Source: an uncultured Lachnospiraceae bacterium (GTDB lineage Bacteria > Bacillota > Clostridia > Lachnospirales > Lachnospiraceae). From it: DNA of 64,000 nucleotides. The position numbers were made by a program, and so were the translations under genes. Positions 52,877-61,748 of this stretch are shown piece by piece. The stretch is taken from contig CAUAFT010000007.1 of the NCBI GenBank assembly GCA_958428365.1, positions 62,001-126,000 of the forward strand, read 5' to 3'. Below the pieces are notes generated by a model. The model worked only from the letters and a program-made list of their open reading frames with translations, ran no database searches and was not told the origin of the DNA. Position 1 is the stretch's first letter, and every line of letters starts with the position of its first letter.

Positions 52877-53800
52877 ATGAAAAAAAGAAGAATTGTAATC
52901 GCGCTTGGACATGACGCTCTGGGTACCACTCTGCCGGAGCAGCAGAAAGCAGCCAGAAGGACTGCAAAAGCCATCGCTGATTTTGTGAAAGAGGATTATC
53001 AGATCATCATATCCCACAGTAACGGACCCCAGGTGGGAATGATCCATACGGCAATGGCGGAGTTTTGCCGCATTTATCCGGAATATACGGCGACCCCGAT
53101 GTCTGTCTGCTCTGCCATGAGTCAGGGATACATTGGTTACGACCTGCAAAATGCCATCCGTACGGAACTTTTGAACAGAGGTATCTATAAGCCGGTTGCC
53201 ACCGTGCTGACCCAGGTTGCCGTGGATCCGTACGACGACGCATTCTACCATCCTACCAAGATCATCGGACGTGTCATGACCAAAGAGGAAGCGGAAGCCG
53301 AGGAGAAAAAAGGCAACTATGTCGTAGAGTCGGGGTATGGTTACCGCCGGATCGTAGCGGCGCCAAAGCCGATCGACATTGTGGAGAGCGATACCATCAA
53401 GGCGCTGGCAGATGCAGATCAGGTGGTTATCGCCTGCGGCGGGGGCGGAATCCCGGTGCTTCAGCAGGACAATAACCTAAAAGGAGCCTCAGCTGTGATA
53501 GAAAAAGATCTGGCGGCAGGAAAACTGGCGGAACTTGTGGATGCGGATATGCTGGTGATCCTCACAGGAGTGGAGCGGGTCTGCCTGGATTACGGCACCG
53601 CTTCAGAAAAGCAGATCGACCGCATGACAACGGCACAGGCGGCAAAATACATGGAAGAAGGACAGTTCGAAGAGGGAACCATGAAGCCGAAGATCGAGGC
53701 GGCGCTGGATTTCATCGGAGATTCCGCAATTAAGTCCGTGTTGATCACAAAATTGGGCAATGGAGCTAATTTAAAGAACGGCACAGTCATTGTAAAATAG
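52877..53800 (+). CDS. arcC: Carbamate kinase
   Basis: A 307-residue amino-acid-kinase-fold enzyme that makes ATP from carbamoyl phosphate and ADP, the last step of arginine deiminase or agmatine/citrulline breakdown. Signatures: IVIALGHDALG in place of the more usual GGNAL, SHSNGPQVG (about residues 52-60), MSQGYIGYDLQNA, and ACGGGGIPV (about 193-201), with LVILTGVERVCLDYG following. Length is normal. ATGGAGGT precedes the ATG. No arcA, argF/ptc or transporter is beside it, so the source of carbamoyl phosphate is not evident here. Confidence 0.95.
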   Translation: MKKRRIVIALGHDALGTTLPEQQKAARRTAKAIADFVKEDYQIIISHSNGPQVGMIHTAMAEFCRIYPEYTATPMSVCSAMSQGYIGYDLQNAIRTELLNRGIYKPVATVLTQVAVDPYDDAFYHPTKIIGRVMTKEEAEAEEKKGNYVVESGYGYRRIVAAPKPIDIVESDTIKALADADQVVIACGGGGIPVLQQDNNLKGASAVIEKDLAAGKLAELVDADMLVILTGVERVCLDYGTASEKQIDRMTTAQAAKYMEEGQFEEGTMKPKIEAALDFIGDSAIKSVLITKLGNGANLKNGTVIVK

Positions 53801-54119
53801 TATTTTTCATACAAAATGAGAGAAGTGTCGTATTTAAGATTGACATAAAACAGTATGCAGGACCTTACTGCGCGAAAAGATTTTCCTATCATTGGATAAA
53901 ATGTATAAAAATGAAAACTAAAAATTGTAAAAAAGGCTCATAAAACTTAGATAATAAATTAACAATATCACTTTTTGTACAAAACGACATAAAAATCGGG
54001 GATTCGACTTCAAAAAATTGGGAAAAGTGTTATAATAAAGGAATGGAGTTCATAAATAATTAATTTTTTGTTTTTCAATGCGTAGGGAACATTGGAAGAT
54101 ATGACAGGGGGAACTGAAT
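53801..54119 (+). promoter_or_regulatory. AT-rich 319-base gap with extended -10 promoter for tetR-like gene
   Basis: The gap is very AT-rich. The clearest signal is TTCAAA (54009-54014), a 16-base spacer and TATAAT (54031-54036) preceded by TGT, an extended -10 box. It predicts a leader of about 75 bases. No clear terminator for arcC and no coding region of note was found in the remainder. Confidence 0.5.
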
Positions 54120-54683
54120 ATGTGTTGTAACACCAAAGAAAAGATTGCAGCAGCTGTCAAGGAACTTATGCGCCAAAAATCCATTCGCAAGATCACAGTG
54201 CAGGATATTATGGACGAGACCGGAATGAAGCGCCAGAGCTTTTACTATCATTTTCAGGATATTTATGATGTGATAGAGTGGATCTGTTCCAGGGAATTGA
54301 TCTATAAGGTGGACGTGGAACAGGAGACCAGCTTCGAGGAGTGGCTGCGGGATCTGATGGAGACCATTGAGGCGGATCGCTGCTTCTATAAGAAACTGGC
54401 AAACGAGATAGAATGGAAGCAGATGGCGGCGCAGGCGAAGGCACCGATTTCCGAGCAGGTGGAACGGTTCTTTGGAGATTCGCCCGCTATGCAGAAGAGT
54501 ACTCCGGAGGAAAGGGAATTTCTGGTAGACTTTTTCTCTACTTCGATCATCTATTACTTATTGGATTTTGTGACCAGTAAGAAAAATATGACGGAGGAGG
54601 AGCGCAGCAGGCAGATCACCCTCACGGTCCAGACTCTGAGCAAATTCAATTTTGGGGCGGAGATGGCAGTCGCCAAAGCATAA
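54120..54683 (+). CDS. TetR/AcrR family regulator (DhaS-like)
   Basis: A 187-residue regulator. Residues about 5-50 form the TetR helix-turn-helix: TKEKIAAAVKELMRQKSIRK, then TVQDIMDETGMKRQSFYYHF. The acidic middle (about 75-105) and the C-terminal FFSTSIIYYLLDFVTSKKNM match the DhaS-type group, whose founding member activates dihydroxyacetone kinase genes. It lies directly before the glycerol operon, so it may sense or regulate glycerol or dihydroxyacetone use; that link is inference. AGGGGGA precedes the ATG. Confidence 0.87.
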   Translation: MCCNTKEKIAAAVKELMRQKSIRKITVQDIMDETGMKRQSFYYHFQDIYDVIEWICSRELIYKVDVEQETSFEEWLRDLMETIEADRCFYKKLANEIEWKQMAAQAKAPISEQVERFFGDSPAMQKSTPEEREFLVDFFSTSIIYYLLDFVTSKKNMTEEERSRQITLTVQTLSKFNFGAEMAVAKA

Positions 54684-54692
54684 AAAGTAAGC

Positions 54693-54737
54693 AGCTATTG
54701 TGCGGATTTACGGAAAATCTGTACAATAGCTTTTTTT
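54693..54737 (+). terminator. Rho-independent terminator after the TetR gene
   Basis: AGCTATTGT (54693-54701) pairs with ACAATAGCT (54723-54731), with an inner GATTT/AAATC pairing, followed by seven T residues. It separates the regulator from glpK. Confidence 0.8.
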
Positions 54738-54847
54738 AGCCGAAAAATACAATAAAAATGGAGACATGTTTTTCATTTCCTATGCATAATATATAATAAT
54801 CCAAAAGGAAAAGGGAAGATTTTATACAATTTTACATGTTTGTATGA

Positions 54848-54875
54848 TTACTTTTTATTTCCGGTGTGCTATTAT
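54848..54875 (+). promoter_or_regulatory. Probable promoter of the glycerol operon
   Basis: TATTAT at 54870-54875 preceded by TGC (extended -10), with TTACTT at 54848-54853 as a weak -35, 16-base spacer. A very strong ribosome site AAAGGAGGAGGG follows before the glpK ATG. Confidence 0.5.
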
Positions 54876-54908
54876 TAGTACAACAATAAAAGGAGGAGGG
54901 CTTTTTTA

Positions 54909-56405
54909 ATGGCTAAATATGTTATGGCACTTGATGCCGGAACAACTAGTAACAGATGTATCTTATTCAATGAGAAGGGCGAGATGTGCTCAGTAGCTCA
55001 GAAAGAATTCACACAGTACTTCCCAAAACCAGGCTGGGTAGAGCATGATGCAGATGAAATCTGGGCAACACAGTATGAAGTTGCTAAGCAGGCAATGGAA
55101 AACATTGGCGCAACAGCAGCAGACATCGCTTCCATCGGTATCACAAACCAGCGTGAAACAACAATCGTATGGGATAAAGCTACTGGCGAACCTGTACATC
55201 ACGCAATCGTATGGCAGTGTAGAAGAACTTCTGAGTACTGCGATTCCTTAAAAGATAAGGGATTGGTTGACAAGATCAGAGAGAAAACCGGTCTTGTTAT
55301 CGACGCATACTTCTCAGGTACAAAAGTAAGATGGATCTTAGAGAACGTTCCAGGTGCCAGAGAGAGAGCAGAAAAGGGCGAATTATTATTCGGTACAGTT
55401 GAGACATGGCTGATCTGGAAATTAACAAAAGGAAAAGCTCATGTAACTGACTACTCTAATGCTTCTCGTACGATGTTATTCAACATCAACACATTACAGT
55501 GGGATGATGAGATCTTAGCAGAGCTGAACATTCCAAAATGTATGCTTCCAGAAGCAAAACCTTCAAGCTGTGTATACGGCGAAGCTGATCCAAGCTTGTT
55601 CGGTGGTCCTATCCCGATCGGTGGAGCAGCAGGTGACCAGCAGTCTGCTTTATTCGGACAGACATGTTACAAACCAGGTGAAGCTAAGAATACATATGGA
55701 ACAGGATGCTTCTTACTTATGAACACAGGTGAGAAACCAGTATTCTCTAAGAATGGTCTTGTTACAACAATCGCTTGGGGACTTGACGGAAAAGTTGAGT
55801 ACGCATTAGAAGGTTCTGTATTCGTTGCAGGTGCTTCCATCCAGTGGTTACGCGATCAGCTGAAATTCGTAGATTCCGCTCCGGATTCAGAGTACATGGC
55901 AACAAAAGTAAAAGATACCAACGGATGCTACGTTGTACCAGCATTCACAGGTTTGGGAGCTCCGTATTGGGATCAGTATGCTAGAGGTGTTATCGTTGGT
56001 TTAACTCGTGGATGTAACAAGAACCACATCATCCGTGCAACACTTGAGTCTTTAGCATATCAGGTAAATGATGTATTACAGGCTATGAAAGCTGATTCAG
56101 GAATCGACTTAGCTGCATTGAACGTAGACGGTGGCGCTAGTGCTAACAACTTCTTAATGCAGACACAGGCTGATATCAGTGGTATTCCTGTAAACCGCCC
56201 ATCTTGCGTAGAGACAACAGCTATGGGTGCTGCTTACTTAGCAGGTATCGCTGTTGGATACTGGAAAGACAAGAACGATGTTGTTGCTAACACATCTCTT
56301 GATCGTACATTTACACCAGCTATCAGCGCTGAAGAGCGTGACGCAAAAGTAAAAGGCTGGAAGAAAGCAGTTAAATGCTCCTTCGGCTGGGCAAAAGAGG
56401 ACTAG
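54909..56405 (+). CDS. glpK: Glycerol kinase
   Basis: A 498-residue FGGY kinase that phosphorylates glycerol to sn-glycerol-3-phosphate with ATP. Signatures: the phosphate-binding MALDAGTTSNRC (about residues 6-17), NQRETTIVWDKATGEP (about 79-94), the AAGDQQSALFGQ segment (about 238-249) and the C-terminal DGGASANNFLMQ (about 412-423). Length matches the family. Codon use differs from the surface-glycan genes (many GCT, GTT, ACA, TTA, CGT codons), as expected for a highly expressed gene. The next gene starts 30 bases downstream. Confidence 0.98.
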   Translation: MAKYVMALDAGTTSNRCILFNEKGEMCSVAQKEFTQYFPKPGWVEHDADEIWATQYEVAKQAMENIGATAADIASIGITNQRETTIVWDKATGEPVHHAIVWQCRRTSEYCDSLKDKGLVDKIREKTGLVIDAYFSGTKVRWILENVPGARERAEKGELLFGTVETWLIWKLTKGKAHVTDYSNASRTMLFNINTLQWDDEILAELNIPKCMLPEAKPSSCVYGEADPSLFGGPIPIGGAAGDQQSALFGQTCYKPGEAKNTYGTGCFLLMNTGEKPVFSKNGLVTTIAWGLDGKVEYALEGSVFVAGASIQWLRDQLKFVDSAPDSEYMATKVKDTNGCYVVPAFTGLGAPYWDQYARGVIVGLTRGCNKNHIIRATLESLAYQVNDVLQAMKADSGIDLAALNVDGGASANNFLMQTQADISGIPVNRPSCVETTAMGAAYLAGIAVGYWKDKNDVVANTSLDRTFTPAISAEERDAKVKGWKKAVKCSFGWAKED

Positions 56406-56435
56406 AAAAAATAGGGTATAGAGGAGGAAACATTT

Positions 56436-57146
56436 ATGTTACCATATTTGGCAGAATTTTTAGGAACAGCAATGTTAGTCTTATTAGGTGATGGCGTTTG
56501 TGCCAACGTAAACCTTAACAAATCAGGTATGAAAGGCGGCGGTACCGTTCATATTGCACTTGGATGGGCAGCAGCAGTTATGATTCCTGCATTCATCTTT
56601 GGAGCAGCTTCAGGTGCATCTTTCAACCCTGTATTAACAATCGCTTTAGCAGCAGACGGAAGCTTTGAATGGAACATGGTTCCAGGATATGTAGTTTGCC
56701 AGATGCTCGGCGGTATCGTTGGTGCTTGCCTTGTATGGCTGTTATTCAAGAAACAGTTTGACGAAGAGGAAGACGCAGCAACAATCTTGGGAGTATTCTC
56801 CACAGGTCCTTCTATTCCAAGCATGGGATGGAACATCGTATCTGAGGCAATTGCTACATTTATCCTTGTATTCGCAATCAAGGGTATGGGCAACGTTGTA
56901 GGTATCAACGGACTTCAGGGCAACATCGCAGTATTCACAATCATCATGGCATGTGGTATGTCTACAGGTGGTACAACTGGATACGCTATGAACCCGGCCC
57001 GTGACTTAGGACCTCGTATTGCACATTCATTCTTACCAATCCCTCACAAGGGAGGTTCTAACTGGGGTTACGCAATCGTGCCTGTTGTAGGACCACTTAT
57101 TGGTGCATTATTAGCAGTAGGTCTTTTCGCAATCATTCCTTGGTAA
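56436..57146 (+). CDS. glpF: Glycerol facilitator (MIP/aquaglyceroporin)
   Basis: A 236-residue channel with six membrane segments. The second NPA half-helix is intact (AMNPARDLGPR, about residues 185-195, with the Arg of the selectivity filter). The first is NPV rather than NPA (SGASFNPVLTIALA, about 65-78). It lets glycerol enter for GlpK. AGGAGGAAA precedes the ATG. Same codon style as glpK and cotranscribed with it. Confidence 0.95.
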   Translation: MLPYLAEFLGTAMLVLLGDGVCANVNLNKSGMKGGGTVHIALGWAAAVMIPAFIFGAASGASFNPVLTIALAADGSFEWNMVPGYVVCQMLGGIVGACLVWLLFKKQFDEEEDAATILGVFSTGPSIPSMGWNIVSEAIATFILVFAIKGMGNVVGINGLQGNIAVFTIIMACGMSTGGTTGYAMNPARDLGPRIAHSFLPIPHKGGSNWGYAIVPVVGPLIGALLAVGLFAIIPW

Positions 57147-57190
57147 GAGGTTGAGCAAAGAAGATTAATTTTAGGTAACAAAAAAGAGTT

Positions 57191-57240
57191 CGAGCAAATA
57201 TTGTATTAGCATCAAAGGCGATAGAATATTTGCTCGTCTT
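57191..57240 (+). terminator. Intercistronic hairpin between glpF and the oxidoreductases
   Basis: CGAGCAAATATT (57191-57202) and AATATTTGCTCG (57225-57236) form a perfect 12-pair stem with a 22-base loop, followed by TCTTTTC. It probably causes partial termination or protects the upstream message, lowering expression of the downstream genes. Confidence 0.65.
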
Positions 57241-57260
57241 TTCTGAAAGGAGTAACAGAC

Positions 57261-58697
57261 ATGTATGATGTCGTAATAATTGGAGCAGGGGTATCTGGAT
57301 CAGCAATCGCTAGAGAATTGTCACGTTACCAGGTAAATGCTTGCGTAGTAGAAAAAGCAGAAGATGTATGTTGTGGTACATCAAAGGCAAACAGTGCTAT
57401 CGTTCATGCGGGATTTGACGCAGAGAACGGATCTTTAATGGCAGACTTAAATGTCAAGGGTAATGTTATGATGGAAGATCTTTCTAAGGAATTAGACTTC
57501 TCCTTTAGAAAGAACGGCTCTCTCGTTATTTGTCTCTCTGAAGATGACAGACCTAATCTGGAAGCTCTCTATGAGAGAGGTGTGAAAAATGGCGTAAAAG
57601 ATCTTAAGATCTTAGAGCATGATGAAGTACTGGCATTAGAGCCAAACGTAACAGATGATGTTGTTGCTGCATTATATGCACCGACAGGCGGAATCGTATG
57701 TCCGTTCGAATTGAACATCGCACTTGCAGAGAATGCAAATACAAATGGTGTTGAATTTAGATTTAACACAGAAGTAAGAGACATCGTGAAAAAAGACGGT
57801 AGTTTCGAATTAGTAACAAATAATGGAACGATCGCAACAAAATGCGTCGTTAATGCAGCAGGTGTATACGCTGATGTATTCCATAATATGATGAGTTCCA
57901 AGAAGATTCACATCACACCAAGACGTGGAGATTACTGCCTGTTAGACAAGACTACAGGTGATTTCGTAGATAAGACAATCTTCCAGCTGCCAGGTAAATA
58001 TGGTAAAGGTGTATTAGTTTCTCCTACCATCCATGGCAATACCATCGTAGGACCGACTGCTATTGATATTGAAAATAAAGAAGGAACCAATACTACTCAG
58101 GAAGGAATCGACGAATTAATCAACAAAGCTGGTTCAACTGTAAAAGGTTTACCAATTCGTCAGGTTATCACTTCCTTTGCAGGACTTCGTGCACATGAGG
58201 ACAACCATGAATTTGTAATCGGTGAAGTAGATGAAGCGCCGGGATTCTTCGATGCAGCAGGTATCGAATCTCCAGGTCTGACAAGCTCACCGGCTATCGG
58301 AGTGCTCGTTGCAGGAATGTTAAAGGATAAATTAAACTTACAGGAAGATCCGACCTTCGTTGGAACAAGAAAAGGTGTAACACATCTGAATTCTTGTACA
58401 AAAGAAGAGAGAGATGCCCTGATCAAAGAGAATCCGGCTTATGGAAATATGATTTGCCGTTGTGAGATGATTACAGAAGGAGAGATCCTGGATGCAATCC
58501 ACAGACCAATCGGAGCTACTACATTAGATGGTATCAAACGTCGTACACGCGCTGGTATGGGACGTTGCCAGGCTGGTTTCTGTTCACCAAGACAGATTGA
58601 GATTCTTGCAAGAGAATTAGGTGTAGATCAGTCAGAAATTAGAAAATCCGGACGTGATTCCAAGTTCATCGTTGGAACCCCGAAAGACAGATTATAA
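57261..58697 (+). CDS. FAD-dependent glycerol-3-phosphate dehydrogenase, GlpA-like
   Basis: A 478-residue flavoprotein. The N-terminus MYDVVIIGAGVSGSAIAREL is the FAD-binding motif, followed by GTSKANSAIVHAGFD, typical of the GlpA/GlpD/LhgO (DAO) family. The C-terminus (about residues 395-470) has CRCEMITEGEI and CQAGFC with GRCQ, a BFD-like domain that holds a [2Fe-2S] cluster. It oxidises glycerol-3-phosphate to dihydroxyacetone phosphate, completing glycerol use after GlpF and GlpK. Together with the next two genes it resembles the anaerobic three-part GlpABC system. GAAAGGAG precedes the ATG. Confidence 0.9.
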   Translation: MYDVVIIGAGVSGSAIARELSRYQVNACVVEKAEDVCCGTSKANSAIVHAGFDAENGSLMADLNVKGNVMMEDLSKELDFSFRKNGSLVICLSEDDRPNLEALYERGVKNGVKDLKILEHDEVLALEPNVTDDVVAALYAPTGGIVCPFELNIALAENANTNGVEFRFNTEVRDIVKKDGSFELVTNNGTIATKCVVNAAGVYADVFHNMMSSKKIHITPRRGDYCLLDKTTGDFVDKTIFQLPGKYGKGVLVSPTIHGNTIVGPTAIDIENKEGTNTTQEGIDELINKAGSTVKGLPIRQVITSFAGLRAHEDNHEFVIGEVDEAPGFFDAAGIESPGLTSSPAIGVLVAGMLKDKLNLQEDPTFVGTRKGVTHLNSCTKEERDALIKENPAYGNMICRCEMITEGEILDAIHRPIGATTLDGIKRRTRAGMGRCQAGFCSPRQIEILARELGVDQSEIRKSGRDSKFIVGTPKDRL

Positions 58698-58710
58698 GGA
58701 GGAAGAACAG

Positions 58711-59979
58711 ATGAAAGCATATGATGTGATTATCATTGGTGGTGGTCCTGCAGGTTTAGCAGCAGCAGCATCAGCAAGAAAAAATGGAATCGAGAGCATC
58801 CTGATTTTAGAGCGTGACCATGAGTTAGGTGGAATCTTAAATCAGTGTATCCATAATGGTTTCGGTCTTCATACTTTCAAAGAGGAGTTAACAGGACCGG
58901 AGTACGCAAGACGTTTTATTGACCAGGTAGAGGAGCTTGGAATTGAGTACAAGTTGAATACCATGGTTATGGACATCAGCACAGACAAAGTAATTACTGC
59001 AATGAACCGTGAAGAGGGTATGTTCGAGCTTCAGGCAAAAGCAGTGATCTTAGCAATGGGATGTAGAGAGCGTTCCAAAGGTGCGTTAAATATCCCAGGA
59101 TACAGACCGGCTGGTATTTACTCTGCTGGTACAGCACAGAGACTGGTTAACATCGAAGGATTTTTACCAGGACGTGAAGTTGTCATCTTAGGTTCCGGTG
59201 ATATCGGACTTATCATGGCAAGACGTATGACATTCGAAGGCGCAAAGGTTAAGGTTGTAGCTGAGTTAATGCCATACTCAGGTGGATTAAAACGTAACAT
59301 CGTTCAGTGTTTGAATGACTACGATATTCCGTTGAAACTGAGCCATACCGTTATCGACATCAAAGGTAAAGAGAGAGTAGAAGGAATTACCATCGCAGAG
59401 GTTGGTCCTGACAGAAGACCGATCCCTGGAACAGAAGAGTATTATCCATGTGATACCTTACTTCTTTCCTGCGGCTTGATTCCGGAGAACGATATTGTTA
59501 GAGGTTCTGGTGTAGAGATGAGCCCAATCACCTCTGGAGCTGTCGTAAATGAGAGCTTAGAGACAAGCGTTGAAGGTGTATTTGCCTGCGGTAATGTACT
59601 CCATGTACATGACCTGGTAGACTTCGTATCTGAGGAAGCTGCAATGGCTGGTAAATCAGCAGCAGATTATGTTCTTGGCAAGATCAAGAGAGATACCGAT
59701 ACACCGGACGTTAAGATCGTTGCTACAGACGGCGTACGTTACACAGTACCAAGCGTAATCAACGTTGATCGTATGGATGGAGATTCTATCGTAAGATTCC
59801 GTGTTGGAGATGTCTACAAAAACCACTATGTAAGCGTTTACTTAAATGATGAGCGTGTATTACATAGAAAGAAACAGGTTATGGCACCAGGCGAAATGGA
59901 GAACGTTGTTCTCAAGAAAGATCAGCTTGCAGCCGTAGATGGTCTGAATACCATTACAGTAAAACTTGAGGAGGCGTAA
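58711..59979 (+). CDS. NAD(P)/FAD-dependent oxidoreductase (GlpB-like partner)
   Basis: A 422-residue flavoprotein. AYDVIIIGGGPAGLAAAASA (about residues 3-22) binds FAD, and VVILGSGDIGLIMARRM (about 156-172) binds the second dinucleotide. The later VFACGNVLHVHDLVD segment is common in the family. It probably passes electrons between the GlpA-like dehydrogenase and NAD or a quinone; partner and acceptor are inferred. ATG 58711 follows AAGGAGGAAG 14 bases after the previous stop. Confidence 0.9.
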   Translation: MKAYDVIIIGGGPAGLAAAASARKNGIESILILERDHELGGILNQCIHNGFGLHTFKEELTGPEYARRFIDQVEELGIEYKLNTMVMDISTDKVITAMNREEGMFELQAKAVILAMGCRERSKGALNIPGYRPAGIYSAGTAQRLVNIEGFLPGREVVILGSGDIGLIMARRMTFEGAKVKVVAELMPYSGGLKRNIVQCLNDYDIPLKLSHTVIDIKGKERVEGITIAEVGPDRRPIPGTEEYYPCDTLLLSCGLIPENDIVRGSGVEMSPITSGAVVNESLETSVEGVFACGNVLHVHDLVDFVSEEAAMAGKSAADYVLGKIKRDTDTPDVKIVATDGVRYTVPSVINVDRMDGDSIVRFRVGDVYKNHYVSVYLNDERVLHRKKQVMAPGEMENVVLKKDQLAAVDGLNTITVKLEEA

Positions 59980-59981
59980 GA

Positions 59982-60347
59982 ATGGAAACAAGAAATTTAA
60001 TTTGTATCGGATGTCCGATGGGTTGTCCTCTTACTGTAACCATGGAGAATGGCGAAGTTAAGGATGTAACAGGAAATACTTGTAAACGTGGTGACGATTA
60101 CGCTAGAAAAGAAGTAACAAATCCTACAAGAATTGTTACAAGTTCAGTAATCTGCGAAGGCGGTACAATTGCTGCTGTATCTTGTAAGACAAAATCAGAT
60201 ATTCCGAAAGGAAAGATCTTTGATGTATGTAGTGCATTAAAGGGCGTATCTGTAAAAGCTCCGGTTAAGATCGGTGATGTGATCATCTCAGATGTTGCAG
60301 GAACTGGCGTAGATATCATTGCTACAAAGCAGGTAGACAAAGCGTAA
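59982..60347 (+). CDS. DUF1667 cysteine-cluster protein
   Basis: A 121-residue protein. The N-terminal region CIGCPMGCPLTVTME plus a later CKRGDDYA (four cysteines in about 30 residues) is the DUF1667 signature, with a cysteine layout suited to an iron-sulfur cluster or zinc. It always seems to travel with GlpA/GlpB-like flavoproteins in Clostridia and may take the place of GlpC. It starts two bases after the previous stop, with GAGGAGG inside the end of that gene. Operon end. Confidence 0.9.
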   Translation: METRNLICIGCPMGCPLTVTMENGEVKDVTGNTCKRGDDYARKEVTNPTRIVTSSVICEGGTIAAVSCKTKSDIPKGKIFDVCSALKGVSVKAPVKIGDVIISDVAGTGVDIIATKQVDKA

Positions 60348-60367
60348 ATTACACTGTAATAGTGAAA

Positions 60368-60396
60368 AAGAGCGTATCCGCTGGATGCGCTCTTTT
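60368..60396 (+). terminator. Rho-independent terminator of the glycerol operon
   Basis: AAGAGCGTATCC (60368-60379), GCT loop, GGATGCGCTCTT (60383-60394), then TT. Twelve-pair stem with one G-T pair. Confidence 0.8.
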
Positions 60397-60419
60397 AGCG
60401 TTATGATAATTTCAAGAAC

Positions 60420-60448
60420 TTGACATCTGTTATTTTTCGTGGTATTTA
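60420..60448 (+). promoter_or_regulatory. Sigma-A-like promoter for the DMT transporter
   Basis: Perfect TTGACA at 60420-60425, 17-base spacer, TATTTA at 60443-60448, 47 bases before the ATG. Confidence 0.7.
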
Positions 60449-60494
60449 TCAAATATCTGGAAAGTGGAAAGTTAAGTTCATAAGGAGCAAAAAA

Positions 60495-61472
60495 ATGCAG
60501 ACACTAAAATGGAAAAATATCTTTTTATTGCTCTTGGCGGCATTCATCTGGGGAGTTGCCTTTGTCGCCCAAAGCGTGGGAATGGATTATGTAGAGCCTT
60601 TTACTTTCAATGGAATCCGCTGTCTGATCGGAAGCATATTCCTGTTGCCCTGCATTTTCTTTTTTGACCGTTTTAAGAGTGAGGAAGAAAAAGAAGAGAT
60701 TCAAAGAAACCGAAAAAAACTCTGGTTTGCAGGAATCGTCTGTGGAATCATTCTATTCATAGCCACAAACGCACAGCAGATCGGATTGCAGTACACTTCT
60801 GCGGGAAAAGCGGGATTTATCACGGCATTGTATATTGTCTTTGTTCCGATCATAGGGATTTTTATGAAAGAGAAATGCAGATGGAATGTCTGGATCAGCG
60901 TATTGATTGCGCTGGTTGGATTTTATCTGTTGAGCATTACAGATGGTTTTCATCTCTCACGGGGAGATTTTTTTGTCCTGATCTGTGCATTGGTTTTCCC
61001 ATTCCATATCTGGACAGTCAACCATTATGCGCCGTTTTTAGACGGAGTCCGCTTATCCTGTGTCCAGTTCCTGGTCTGCGGCATACTTTCTGGAATCTGT
61101 ATGTTCTTTTTTGAGACGCCAAAGCCGGAGGCGATCTTAAGCGCCTGGGCTCCGCTCCTCTATGCCGGAATCCTTTCCTGCGGCGTGGCATATACGCTGC
61201 AGATTCTGGGGCAGAGAGACTTCAATCCAACCATTGCCTCCTTGCTGATGAGTTTTGAGTCGGTCTTTTCGGTACTGGCGGGTTGGATTCTTCTTGGACA
61301 GGCATTGAGTCGTCGGGAAATCGCAGGTTGTATCCTGATCTTTGCGGGAGTCATTCTGGCACAGGTCCCGCTTAAAGAAAAGAAATCTCTTTCCCTACCC
61401 CAAAAACTGTGCTATAATGTACAGGAAAGCAATGAGCAGTGCGAGAACAGCGAAAGGAATTACAAATGTTAG
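60495..61472 (+). CDS. DMT superfamily (EamA) exporter
   Basis: A 325-residue membrane protein with ten hydrophobic segments in two EamA halves. The N-terminus has LLLAAFIWGVAFVAQ and the GMDYVEPFTFNGIRCL motif; the second half has ILGQRDFNPTIASLLMSFES. Such proteins export amino acids, nucleobases or other small metabolites. The substrate cannot be told. ATG 60495 is preceded by AAGGAG seven bases upstream; an earlier in-frame ATG overlaps the promoter. The last seven bases overlap a small membrane-peptide gene. Confidence 0.88.
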   Translation: MQTLKWKNIFLLLLAAFIWGVAFVAQSVGMDYVEPFTFNGIRCLIGSIFLLPCIFFFDRFKSEEEKEEIQRNRKKLWFAGIVCGIILFIATNAQQIGLQYTSAGKAGFITALYIVFVPIIGIFMKEKCRWNVWISVLIALVGFYLLSITDGFHLSRGDFFVLICALVFPFHIWTVNHYAPFLDGVRLSCVQFLVCGILSGICMFFFETPKPEAILSAWAPLLYAGILSCGVAYTLQILGQRDFNPTIASLLMSFESVFSVLAGWILLGQALSRREIAGCILIFAGVILAQVPLKEKKSLSLPQKLCYNVQESNEQCENSERNYKC

Positions 61473-61603
61473 AAGGAAACGGATTACTGATTTTCATGGG
61501 CTTGATCATTCTTCTGGTGGTCATCGTTGCAGTCATCGCTGTGGTATCCTCTGTAGCAGGTGCGGCAGCAGCTATCACAGACGAAGAAGAGGAAGAGGAA
61601 TAG
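61466..61603 (+). CDS. Small single-span membrane peptide with acidic tail
   Basis: A 45-residue peptide starting MLEGNGLLIFMGLIILL, one long hydrophobic segment (about residues 7-36), then TD and six Glu residues. AAAGGA lies eight bases before its ATG, and the start overlaps the end of the DMT exporter by seven bases, so coupled expression is likely. It may be a small partner or regulator of that exporter. Family not recognised; the clear ribosome site and coding-like codons support it as a gene. Confidence 0.6.
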   Translation: MLEGNGLLIFMGLIILLVVIVAVIAVVSSVAGAAAAITDEEEEEE

Positions 61604-61655
61604 ATCTATATTATTTATAACGGAACATTTCAAAACAACAATTATAAGAAAAGTT

Positions 61656-61682
61656 GGGGCAGGATTTTAGGAATCCTGCCCC
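61656..61682 (-). terminator. Terminator hairpin between convergent genes
   Basis: GGGGCAGGATT and AATCCTGCCCC with a short loop (61656-61682). Read on the minus strand the stem is followed by AACTTTTCTTAT, so it best serves the cheC-like gene. On the + strand no T-run follows, though it may still stop the DMT transcript. Confidence 0.65.
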
Positions 61683-61748
61683 TTCGCCACGTTTGCAGAC
61701 ATTTTTACGTGAAAGCATTAAAAACATCGTCTTTTTTCAAAAGTCAAA

